Shown: positions 17,089-24,088 of the stretch, in pieces
Layout: each line of letters opens with the position of its first letter
Position numbering within the stretch: the stretch's first letter is position 1
DNA from: Actinomycetota bacterium
Lineage (GTDB): Bacteria; Actinomycetota; Thermoleophilia; Miltoncostaeales; Miltoncostaeaceae
Length of the DNA stretch: 64,000 bases
Reading direction: 5' to 3'
NCBI GenBank assembly: GCA_020636905.1
Contig: JACJWX010000025.1
Location: forward strand, 106,591-170,590
The notes under the pieces: generated by a model
Told to the model about the DNA's origin: nothing
Database searches by the model: none
Seen by the model: the letters and a program-made list of their open reading frames with translations, nothing else
Translations under genes and position numbers: made by a program

Positions 17089-18111
17089 TTACGCACCGGC
17101 AGCGGTGAGCGGTCCCTCGCTCCAGCCGCAGCCGAAACGCATCGCGGGGTCCACGTCCTGTTCAGCCGCGATTCCTTCATCCACACAGCGCTGCGCCTCA
17201 TCCCGAGCCGCGGCGTAGAACGCCTGCGCCACCGCCGTCGCTGCTGCGTCGACCGTGGCTTCCGGGGCCTTCCCTTCGAAGAACCCGGCACCGCTCTTGG
17301 CGCCGAGGCGCCCCGCGTCGACCTGCTGCGACAGCAGGCCCGCGTCGTCGTAGCGCGCGTCGTAGGCCTCCTCCAGGTCTCGCTGGAGGTGGGCCATGGT
17401 GTCGAGCCCGATCATGTCCCCGAGCGCGAAGGGCCCCATCGGGGCCGGTCCACCGTCGACCACCGCCTGGTCGGCCGCGGCGAGGTCCGCCCCTTCGGCG
17501 GCCGCCGTGCGGTAGGCCTCGCACATCGCCCGCACGAGGATGCGGTTGACCAGGAAGCCCGCGCATTCCCTGACGCGCACCGGGCTCTTGCCCAGCGACT
17601 CGGCGAAGGCGACCGCGGCGTCCATGGTCTCGGGAGCGGTCGCGCCGCCCTCGACGACCTCGACCAGCTTCATCACGCTCGCGGGATTGAAGAAATGGAG
17701 CCCCACCACGCGCTCGGGCCGGTTGACCGCCCCGGCCATCTCGGTGATCGAGAGCCCCGAGGTGTTCGAGGCGATGATGGCGTCGTCGCGCATGTTGGCG
17801 GCGAGCCGCTCGAACACGATCTTCTTGATCTTCATGAGCTCGGGCACGGCTTCGATGGCCAGATCGCAGTCGGCAAGGGCAGCGTCGTCACCGGTCGGGG
17901 TGACCCGCGCGACGATGGCGTCGGCCTCTTCCTGGGTCATCCGCCCCCGGTCCACCCGGCGGGCGCAGATCTTGCCCACGTGGGCGATGCCCTTCTCGAG
18001 CGCCTCGGGGATCGAGTCGAACAGCACCACCTCGCAGCCACCGGCCGCGCACGCCTGGGCGATCTCGCTGCCCATGATTCCGGCGCCCATCACGGCGATC
18101 TTCGTGATCAC
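17089..18111 (-). CDS. 3-hydroxyacyl-CoA dehydrogenase (Hbd/PaaH/FadB2-type)
   Basis: A 340-residue protein with N-terminal Rossmann motif GAGIMG (9-14), the conserved SNTSGLSI segment, the catalytic HFFNPA block, and the C-terminal dimerisation domain with VNRIL and a PMGPFALGDMIGLD block. The family interconverts 3-ketoacyl-CoA and (S)-3-hydroxyacyl-CoA with NAD(H). The ATG overlaps the stop of the hydratase gene by 4 bases. With thiolase, crotonase and the PhaJ-like hydratase nearby, it can carry acetoacetyl-CoA to (S)-3-hydroxybutyryl-CoA, giving a PhaB-independent route to PHA. The (S)-specificity is taken from the family. Confidence 0.92.
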   Translation of the reverse strand: MITKIAVMGAGIMGSEIAQACAAGGCEVVLFDSIPEALEKGIAHVGKICARRVDRGRMTQEEADAIVARVTPTGDDAALADCDLAIEAVPELMKIKKIVFERLAANMRDDAIIASNTSGLSITEMAGAVNRPERVVGLHFFNPASVMKLVEVVEGGATAPETMDAAVAFAESLGKSPVRVRECAGFLVNRILVRAMCEAYRTAAAEGADLAAADQAVVDGGPAPMGPFALGDMIGLDTMAHLQRDLEEAYDARYDDAGLLSQQVDAGRLGAKSGAGFFEGKAPEATVDAAATAVAQAFYAAARDEAQRCVDEGIAAEQDVDPAMRFGCGWSEGPLTAAGA

Positions 18112-19013
18112 GACGAGGCCTCCTCGGAGCTCGGGGCGGAGCCGGTGGCGCGGGTGGTCCCCGTGCCGGCCGGCTTGGTGGTCGACGAACGCCGGCGGGT
18201 GGTGGTCGACGGTTTCTTCGCCGCCGGAGCCTTTTCGGCCCCCGGAGCCTTTTCGGCCGCCGGCTTCTTCGTGGCCGGCGCCTTCTTCGCGGGCGCGGGC
18301 TTCTTCGCCGCAGCGGCCGGCTTCGACTCTGAGGCGGCCTCACGCGTCGGCATGACGAGCGCTTCCCCGACGAGCACGGGCTGATCGCCCCTGCTCACGA
18401 CCGTCTCCATCACCGCACGTCCCTTCTCGGGGATCAGTTCCGTGACGGTCACGGTGGCGGTCAGCTCATCGCCCGGGAACACCGGGGCGGTCCAGCGGAC
18501 GGTCTGCGACATGTAGATGGCGCCGGGACCGGGAAGCTGGGTGCCGAGCACGGCCGAGACCAGACCCGTGGTGAGGATCCCGTGGACGACCCTCGCCTTG
18601 AACGGCGACGCGGCCGCCCACTCCGCGTCGACGTGCGCGGGGTTGTCGTCGCCCGAGAGGCGCGCGAACGCGTCGATGTCGTCCTGGGTGAAGGTGCGCG
18701 TGATGCTCGCGCTGTCGCCGACCTTCATCTGGTCGATGGTCTTGCCCGGAGGGTAGGTCGGGAACGGCGGCGGGGCGGGCGCGGCCGGCGGCGGTGGCGG
18801 CGCAGCGGCGGCGGGTTTGTCGACCGGCGGAGCCGAGGCCGCAACGGCCCCTCCGGATGGGAACGACCACATCAGCTGCATGGAACGGGCCCACGAGCGG
18901 GACCACGAATCGACCATCTGCTGCAAGCCCTCGATGGTCTTCGGATCGGGGCGCAACAGGCCACCGAAGGAGTCGCCGGAACCGGACGACGGGGTCTTGC
19001 GCGGGCTGGGCAT
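18108..19013 (-). CDS. phaJ: PhaJ-like (R)-enoyl-CoA hydratase with phasin-like head and H1/PhaF-like tail
   Basis: A 301-residue protein in three parts. Residues 20-52 are an amphipathic helix (IEGLQQMVDSWSRSWARSMQL) like those in phasins and PhaE, followed by a Pro/Ala linker. Residues about 95-222 are a MaoC/PhaJ hot-dog hydratase with the SGDDNPAH motif, whose D122 and H127 match the PhaJ catalytic pair. Residues 223-301 are an Ala/Lys/Pro repeat tail like histone H1 or the PhaF phasin. It should hydrate crotonyl-CoA to (R)-3-hydroxybutyryl-CoA, perhaps on the granule. AAAGGA lies 10 bases before ATG 19013; the open frame upstream is not coding because it overlaps phaC. Confidence 0.88.
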   Translation of the reverse strand: MPSPRKTPSSGSGDSFGGLLRPDPKTIEGLQQMVDSWSRSWARSMQLMWSFPSGGAVAASAPPVDKPAAAAPPPPPAAPAPPPFPTYPPGKTIDQMKVGDSASITRTFTQDDIDAFARLSGDDNPAHVDAEWAAASPFKARVVHGILTTGLVSAVLGTQLPGPGAIYMSQTVRWTAPVFPGDELTATVTVTELIPEKGRAVMETVVSRGDQPVLVGEALVMPTREAASESKPAAAAKKPAPAKKAPATKKPAAEKAPGAEKAPAAKKPSTTTRRRSSTTKPAGTGTTRATGSAPSSEEASS

Positions 19014-19072
19014 CAGATCTGTCCTTTGTGTGTCAGCAGGGAGTCGTGGGTGATGGATGGAATGGCGAACGC

Positions 19073-20122
19073 CTATGAGGACCGCTCGCCGAGCCAGTCG
19101 GAGATGAGCGGCCAGAGGCCGCGCTGTGCCCCGGAGCCTGCGAGCAGGCCGACGTGGCCGGCTCTGAGGCACCGGCTCGTGCGATCTCCGGACGCGACGA
19201 GGTCCATGAGGGGCTCGGACATGTGCGGCGGAACCAGGTGGTCGGCCTCGCCGGTGACCACCAGCAGCGACGCGGTGATGTTGCGGAGGTCGACGCGTTC
19301 GCCGGCGAGTTCGTAGGTGCCGGACGCCAGCAGGTTCTGCTGGTAGAAGTCGCGGATCCACTGCACGAAGGCCGCGCCGGGGAACGGCACACCGTCGTTG
19401 ACCCACTTGTGCATCGCGAGCCACGGTTCCATGTCACGGCCCTCCATCAGCCGCTCCCACATGAGCGCGGGAGCACCGATGAAGTTCGTGACCGGTTTGA
19501 GCATCTTGTTGCCGAAGTCGATGAGGTGGCCCGGCACGTTGCCGAGCTTGCTCGCCACGAGCTCGGCGTCGAGGAAGCGCGGGTCGGTCCAGGTGGACAG
19601 CGCGCCCGCGTCCGCGAAGTCGATCGGGGTGGTCAGCGCGATCAGGTTGCGGAGTCCCGCGGGCCGGAGGGCGGCGTGGATGGTCGCGAAGGTGCCACCC
19701 ATGCAGTAGCCGAGCAGCGTGTACGTGTCGGCCCCCGAGACCCGCAGCACGTGGCGGACCGCACGCGGGATGTGCTCGCCGATGAGTTCGTCGAGCGTGG
19801 TGTCGCGGTCCTCCCAGCCGGGTTCGCCCCAGTCGATCAGGAACACGTCGTGCCCCTCGCCGAGCAGGAACTCCACGAAGCTGTTCCCGGGGCGCAGATC
19901 GAGGATGTACGGGCGGTTGATGAGCGCGTACACGAGCACGACGGGGACGCGATGCGTCGGCTCGGTCTCCCGCCGGTAGCGGCACAGGGTCGTCTTGTTA
20001 CGGGTCCAGACGACGTCCTTGGCCGTCGCGCCCGTCGTCACCTCGTCGAGGGACGGGATCGCCTGCAGTCGTTTCAGCGCGGCCTCCGCCGAGGCCCCAT
20101 TCTGGCTCGCCGCACGGGGCAT
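19073..20122 (-). CDS. phaC: Class III-type PHA synthase catalytic subunit
   Basis: A 349-residue alpha/beta hydrolase, the size of class III/IV PhaC subunits. The lipase-like box is GYCMGGT with Cys140; the Asp is in TGEADHLVPP and the His in RAGHVGLLAG. NRPYILDLRPGNSFVEFLL is the family signature. Class III synthases need a PhaE partner, and the gene three bases upstream encodes a short PhaE-like protein. Its presence in the same operon as a full-length class I synthase is unusual. It acts at the surface of PHA granules. Confidence 0.93.
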   Translation of the reverse strand: MPRAASQNGASAEAALKRLQAIPSLDEVTTGATAKDVVWTRNKTTLCRYRRETEPTHRVPVVLVYALINRPYILDLRPGNSFVEFLLGEGHDVFLIDWGEPGWEDRDTTLDELIGEHIPRAVRHVLRVSGADTYTLLGYCMGGTFATIHAALRPAGLRNLIALTTPIDFADAGALSTWTDPRFLDAELVASKLGNVPGHLIDFGNKMLKPVTNFIGAPALMWERLMEGRDMEPWLAMHKWVNDGVPFPGAAFVQWIRDFYQQNLLASGTYELAGERVDLRNITASLLVVTGEADHLVPPHMSEPLMDLVASGDRTSRCLRAGHVGLLAGSGAQRGLWPLISDWLGERSS

Positions 20123-20125
20123 GGC

Positions 20126-20479
20126 TCACGCGCCCGATTCGGCGGGTCCGAGGCGGGACTCGATGGCGGCGAGGCGTTCCGCGATCTCACGGGTCAGGTC
20201 CGCCACCTCGTCGACCTTGCGTTCGACGTTCACGACCATGGTCGACAGTCGCGCGAAGTCGTCGAGCGTGGGCAGGTGGAGTTCCGCCGCGGCCGTGGTG
20301 CTCGCATTGCGCAGCGATGACTGGAGGGTCAGATATTGCTGGAGCATCTGCGCGGACACGTCCGCGAAGCCCTCCGAGGCCACGATGCTCTCGACGGCCT
20401 GCGTCCATCCCGAGAGGGCCTGGTCGTAGGCCGCCCGCATCGCCCGGATGGCATCGACATTGGGTTCGGTGTCACTCAT
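20126..20479 (-). CDS. phaE: Short PhaE/PhaR-like PHA synthase accessory subunit
   Basis: A 117-residue helical protein. The segment LPTLDDFARLSTMVVNVERKVDEVADLTREIAERLAAIE resembles the C-terminal end of PhaE, which contacts PhaC in class III synthases, and the N-terminal half is a long amphipathic helix. It is much shorter than PhaE or PhaR of known systems (about 200-360 residues). It overlaps phaQ by 8 bases and precedes the class III-type phaC by 3 bases, which is the strongest support for this role. A phasin function is the alternative. Confidence 0.75.
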   Translation of the reverse strand: MSDTEPNVDAIRAMRAAYDQALSGWTQAVESIVASEGFADVSAQMLQQYLTLQSSLRNASTTAAAELHLPTLDDFARLSTMVVNVERKVDEVADLTREIAERLAAIESRLGPAESGA

Positions 20480-20885
20480 CCGAATCGGGCGTCCTGGTCG
20501 TGGGCGGCGGGTACTGCTTGAAGAACTCGTCCAGCATCCCCTGGTAGACCCGCAGCGATCCAGCCCACATGTTCAGATACTGGCGGCCGGCGTCGGTGAG
20601 CGAGTAGAGCCGCCGGGCGGGACCGTCCTTCGAGGTGTCCCATCCGGACTCGACCAGCCCGTCGCGTTCCAACTGCCGCAGCACGCGGTAGACGCTTCCG
20701 CGGTCAAGTGTTTCGAACCCGAAGGTCGAGAGACGGCGGATGAGTTCGTAGCCGTGGCTCTGCCACTGATCGAGCGACAGCAGCAGGAACGGCTGCAGCC
20801 ACATGCGAGGTGTTCCGGTGTCGGTGCGGCGACGTCCGTTCACGGATCCGTTCTCGAAACCGTGGTCACCATTCGGTTGGACCAT
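20472..20885 (-). CDS. PadR-family regulator, PhaQ-like
   Basis: A PadR-type winged helix of about 137 residues. The core runs LQPFLLLSLDQWQSHGYELIRRL, then DRGSVYRVLRQLERDGLVES, then GPARRLYSLTDAGRQYL, the standard PadR layout. PadR proteins next to PHA synthase genes (PhaQ in Bacillus) repress PHA genes and respond to polymer. It is the first gene of the minus-strand PHA operon and overlaps phaE. I chose ATG 20885; GTG 20900 would add five residues and ATG at the MWLQP codon would remove about 27. A TTGACA at 20921-20916 suggests a near-leaderless transcript and autoregulation through the palindrome at 20884-20904. Confidence 0.85.
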   Translation of the reverse strand: MVQPNGDHGFENGSVNGRRRTDTGTPRMWLQPFLLLSLDQWQSHGYELIRRLSTFGFETLDRGSVYRVLRQLERDGLVESGWDTSKDGPARRLYSLTDAGRQYLNMWAGSLRVYQGMLDEFFKQYPPPTTRTPDSDE

Positions 20886-20904
20886 AGGTGGATATTGCAC
20901 CTAT
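20884..20904. promoter_or_regulatory. Palindromic operator between phaQ and the crotonase gene
   Basis: A perfect inverted repeat, ATAGGTG (20884-20890), 7-bp spacer, CACCTAT (20898-20904), overlaps the 5' end of the PadR gene. It also covers the -35/spacer region of a plausible plus-strand promoter whose TATGAT -10 is at 20911-20916. The arms and spacing fit a dimeric PadR winged-helix protein. One bound repressor could shut both divergent PHA operons. Binding is inferred. Confidence 0.65.
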
Positions 20905-20952
20905 CGACTATATGATGTCAAATGTGCATGGCCATCGACCACTGGAGCCATC

Positions 20953-21738
20953 GTGCCGGTTCAACAAGAAGTTCGGGACGCGGTAGCCGTCCTCACCCTC
21001 AGTCGCCCGAAGGCGCTCAACGCAATGTCCGTCGAGATGCTGAACGATCTCGACACGGCGCTCAGGGAGGCGGACCGCGATCCGAACGTGGGTGCCATCG
21101 TCCTCACGGGCGACGGAGAGAAGGCGTTCTGCGCCGGCGCCGACATCGGGCACATGCTCGAGGCGACCGCGCAGGAAGCCCGGACGTTCGCGGAGCTGGG
21201 TCATGCCGTCGCCGACCTGATCGAGGGGCTCGACACCCCGGTCGTCGCGGCGGTCAACGGCTTCGCACTCGGTGGGGGCTGCGAACTCGCCCTCGCGTGT
21301 GACGTCCGCGTCGCCTCCGACAACGCCCGGTTCGGGCAGCCCGAGGTCTCGATCGGCGTGCTCCCCGGCTGGGGTGGTACGCAGCGGCTCGCCCGCGCGA
21401 CGTCGATCGGGTTCGCCAAGGAGATGATCCTCACGGGTCGTGCGGTCAAGGCCGACGAGGCCCTGTCCTTCGGGCTCGTCACCCACGTCTACCCGCAGGA
21501 CGAACTGCTCGACCGCGCCGTCGAACTCGCGGCGTCCATCGCCCGCGGTCCGGCCTGGGCGGTCGGGGCGGCGAAGCACCTCTGCAATCTGGCCCTCGGA
21601 GGCGACTCCACGGTTCCGTTCGAACGCGAGAAGGACACCTTTGCGCTGGCGTTCACGACCGCTGACCAGCGCGAGGGGATGTCGGCGTTCTTCGAGAAGC
21701 GGGCCCCCGAGTTCAAGCGCGGAGGAGACGCGTCATGA
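20953..21738 (+). CDS. Enoyl-CoA hydratase/crotonase
   Basis: A 261-residue crotonase-fold protein. The oxyanion-hole segments are CAGADI and NGFALGGGCEL, and the catalytic Glu region is GQPEVSIGVLPGWGGTQRL. The family converts (S)-3-hydroxyacyl-CoA to trans-2-enoyl-CoA. GTG 20953 follows GGAG by five bases; the open frame upstream lies in the promoter region. Its stop overlaps the thiolase ATG (ATGA). In this locus it would make crotonyl-CoA for the PhaJ-like hydratase, and in reverse it would serve beta-oxidation. Confidence 0.92.
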   Translation: MPVQQEVRDAVAVLTLSRPKALNAMSVEMLNDLDTALREADRDPNVGAIVLTGDGEKAFCAGADIGHMLEATAQEARTFAELGHAVADLIEGLDTPVVAAVNGFALGGGCELALACDVRVASDNARFGQPEVSIGVLPGWGGTQRLARATSIGFAKEMILTGRAVKADEALSFGLVTHVYPQDELLDRAVELAASIARGPAWAVGAAKHLCNLALGGDSTVPFEREKDTFALAFTTADQREGMSAFFEKRAPEFKRGGDAS

Positions 21739-22904
21739 GCGATGCCTTCATCATCGATGCCGTACGGACGCCGGTCGGCAAGCTCCGCGGCATGCTGCAT
21801 CTCTGGCATCCCGCCGACCTGCTGGCGCACACGTTCACGGCGCTCGTCGACCGTACGCAGATCGACCCGGCCGAAGTCGACGACGTCCTCGTCGGATGCC
21901 TCGACCAGGTGGGCGAGCAGTCGGTGAACATCGCCCGCAGCGCCGCGCTGGCCGCCGGATTCCCGGTGGAGGTCCCGGCCTGCACCATCGACCGCCAGTG
22001 CGGGAGTTCCCAGCAGGCCGCGCACTTCGCCGCGCAGGGCATCATGGCCGGCGCCTACGACCTCGTGGTCGTCGGCGGCGTCGAGTCGATGACGCGTGTT
22101 CCGATGTGGGCCAACGCGCCCATTCCCGGAGAAGCGTACGGCCCCGGGTTCCGCGCCCGCTTCAACTTCCCGCAATCACGGGGGATCGTGAACCAGGGCG
22201 AAAGCGGCGAGATGGTGGCCGACAGGTGGGACCTCACCCGTGAGGAGCTCGACCACTTCGCCATGGTCTCGCATCAGCGTGCGGCGGCCGCCACCGAGGA
22301 GGGACGCTTCGAGCGCGAGATCGTGCCGACCGAAGCCGACCTGGACGGGAAGCGGTGGGATGCCACCGCGGACCAGGGCATTCGCCCGAACACCACGATG
22401 GAGGCGCTGGCGGGCCTCAAGACGGTCTTCCGTGAGGATGGCCGCCTGACCGCCGCGACATCGTCCCAGCTGTCTGACGGCGCCGCGGCGATGCTGATCG
22501 CGTCGGAGGACGCCGTGAAGCGGCTCGGTCTGACGCCGATGGCGCGGTTCCACGGATTCGGTCTCGGCGGAGTCGATCCGATCCTTGGGTTGGCCGCACC
22601 GGCACCCAGCACGCTCAGCGCGCTGAAGAAGGCGAAGATGAGCATCGATGACATCGACCTGTTCGAGGTCAGCGAGGCGTTCGCGTCCGTGCCGCTCGCA
22701 TGGGCGCGTGACACCGGCGCCGACCTCGAGAAGGTGAACGTCAACGGCGGCGCCATCGCCCTCGGGCATCCGCTCGGTGCCAGCGGGGCGCGACTCATGA
22801 CCACCCTCGTCCATGAGATGAAGCGCTCCAACAAGCGCTTCGGGCTCCAGACGATGTGCGAGGGCGGCGGAATGGCGAACGCCACGATCCTCGAAGCGGT
22901 GTAG
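21735..22904 (+). CDS. phaA: Acetyl-CoA C-acetyltransferase (thiolase), PhaA-like
   Basis: A 389-residue thiolase. The nucleophilic Cys lies in DRQCGSSQQA, the His in GGAIALGHPLGASGARL and the second Cys in MCEGGGMANA near the C-terminus. It condenses two acetyl-CoA to acetoacetyl-CoA, the first step of PHB synthesis, or runs in reverse for degradation. It is co-translated with the crotonase and divergent from the PHA operon. A broader-specificity FadA-type thiolase is also possible; motifs do not separate the two. Confidence 0.9.
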   Translation: MSDAFIIDAVRTPVGKLRGMLHLWHPADLLAHTFTALVDRTQIDPAEVDDVLVGCLDQVGEQSVNIARSAALAAGFPVEVPACTIDRQCGSSQQAAHFAAQGIMAGAYDLVVVGGVESMTRVPMWANAPIPGEAYGPGFRARFNFPQSRGIVNQGESGEMVADRWDLTREELDHFAMVSHQRAAAATEEGRFEREIVPTEADLDGKRWDATADQGIRPNTTMEALAGLKTVFREDGRLTAATSSQLSDGAAAMLIASEDAVKRLGLTPMARFHGFGLGGVDPILGLAAPAPSTLSALKKAKMSIDDIDLFEVSEAFASVPLAWARDTGADLEKVNVNGGAIALGHPLGASGARLMTTLVHEMKRSNKRFGLQTMCEGGGMANATILEAV

Positions 22905-22911
22905 CCGCCCC

Positions 22912-22943
22912 TGTCCCGCCCCCGGCCCTGCGGGGGCGGGACA
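22912..22943 (+). terminator. Strong hairpin after the thiolase gene
   Basis: A perfect 13-bp inverted repeat (22912-22924 and 22931-22943) with a 6-base loop begins 8 bases after the thiolase stop. No T-run follows, as is common in high-GC genomes. Position makes it the likely end of the crotonase-thiolase transcript. Confidence 0.7.
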
Positions 22944-23012
22944 AATCGGTAAAAAGCTCTATTCGTCCCTCCGGACGTTAACCCGAATTGGGGTGCGGTC
23001 GATAACCGGAAG

Positions 23013-23576
23013 GTGATGAACGCAAGGATGCGCACCCTCACGGCGGGGATCATTGCGGCAGGAATCGCCACATCCACCGCCGCGGCCGCACCACCTCCGG
23101 CTCAGGTCAGTCTCGAGCGAGCCGTCATCAAGCAGATGAACGTGGTCCGTGCCAAATTCAATCGCCCGGTGCTGAAGCCGAACTCGGCCTTGATCCGCGC
23201 CGCGCGCCTTCACAGCGCCTATATGGCGGAGACCGGGACCTTTCAGCACGAAGGGCCGAACAACGCTCCGTTCTGGCACCGCATCGTCCGGCAGGGCATG
23301 TCACGGAATCAGCGGATGGCCGAGAACCTGGCCATGATGCCGTCGTGCGACGCGGCCACCGCGAAGGTGATCGTGAAGATGTGGATGGACAGTCCCGCGC
23401 ACCGCGCGAACGTGCTCGATCCGCAGCTGCGCTCCACCGGCGTCGGGGTTGCGCTGAACCCGGGCTGCACCCGGGTCATGATCACCGCCGACTACGCGAG
23501 TCAGCTCCGCGTGACACGCGCCCGTGCCGCGGCGATCGCACGCGCCAAAGCCCACTCACGGGCGCGCGCTCGCTGA
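23013..23576 (+). CDS. Secreted CAP/SCP-domain protein
   Basis: A 187-residue protein with a cleavable signal peptide ending in an Ala-rich stretch near residue 27. A CAP domain follows: N-V-V-R-A near the start, LIRAARLHSAYMAETGTFQHEG with the conserved His, MAENLAM, and MWMDSPAHRANVLDPQLRSTGVGV. This matches bacterial YkwD-like extracellular proteins of unknown substrate. The C-terminus is an Arg/Ala-rich basic tail that could bind the wall or nucleic acid. GTG 23013, ATG 23016 and ATG 23028 all fit the signal peptide, so the exact start is uncertain. Confidence 0.85.
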   Translation: MMNARMRTLTAGIIAAGIATSTAAAAPPPAQVSLERAVIKQMNVVRAKFNRPVLKPNSALIRAARLHSAYMAETGTFQHEGPNNAPFWHRIVRQGMSRNQRMAENLAMMPSCDAATAKVIVKMWMDSPAHRANVLDPQLRSTGVGVALNPGCTRVMITADYASQLRVTRARAAAIARAKAHSRARAR

Positions 23577-23590
23577 ACCGCAACAGATGA

Positions 23591-23610
23591 CCGGCCGCGG
23601 ACGCGGCCGG
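23591..23610. terminator. Hairpin between convergent CAP and erpA-like genes
   Basis: An 8-bp GC inverted repeat with a 4-base loop (arms 23591-23598 and 23603-23610) lies between converging stops at 23576 and 23645. A second 6-bp hairpin follows at 23616-23631. Together they may act as a bidirectional terminator. Confidence 0.5.
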
Positions 23611-23644
23611 GTTGCCCGGTCGCGTGACCGGCCCCCGGTGTGGG

Positions 23645-23962
23645 TCAGGCGGTGAAGCTCTTCCCGCAGCCGCACGACCCGCTCGCGTTGGGGTTGTTGA
23701 TGACGAACCCCTCGCCCTGGAACGAGGACTCGTAGTCGACCTCGGCGCCCAGCAGGTACGGGATGCTGAGCCGGTCGATGATGACCTGGACGCCGTGCGC
23801 GCTCACCACCTCGTCGCCGTCCTCGGCGTTTCCGAGGGCAAGCGAGTACTCGAACCCCGAGCAGCCGCCGGGAACGACCACCAGGCGAAGGCCGGCCGCC
23901 TCGGGCGCGTCATCGACCAGGTCTTTCAAGCGGGATGCGGCGGATTCGGTCACGGTGAGCAT
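23645..23962 (-). CDS. erpA: Iron-sulfur cluster insertion protein (ErpA/IscA type)
   Basis: A 105-residue A-type carrier with the three conserved cysteines: one in PGGCSGFEYSLA and two in the C-terminal SCGCGKSF. LTVTESAASRLKDLV and VIIDRLSIPYLLGAEVDY are family segments. It passes Fe-S clusters to apo-enzymes in the cytosol. ATG 23962 gives the normal family length; the TTG at 23986 only adds eight residues. It stands alone, with no isc/suf genes in view. Confidence 0.92.
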   Translation of the reverse strand: MLTVTESAASRLKDLVDDAPEAAGLRLVVVPGGCSGFEYSLALGNAEDGDEVVSAHGVQVIIDRLSIPYLLGAEVDYESSFQGEGFVINNPNASGSCGCGKSFTA

Positions 23963-24088
23963 CGAAGGGAACCACCTCGCGGGCAACGTTTACCGGTGAA
24001 GTGTGGCACCGGCCGGCGGGCCTCGCAACTGCGTCGGCCGCCCCCCGACGCCCGCCCCGGATCACCCGTCGTGGGCGAGCCGTGACGA

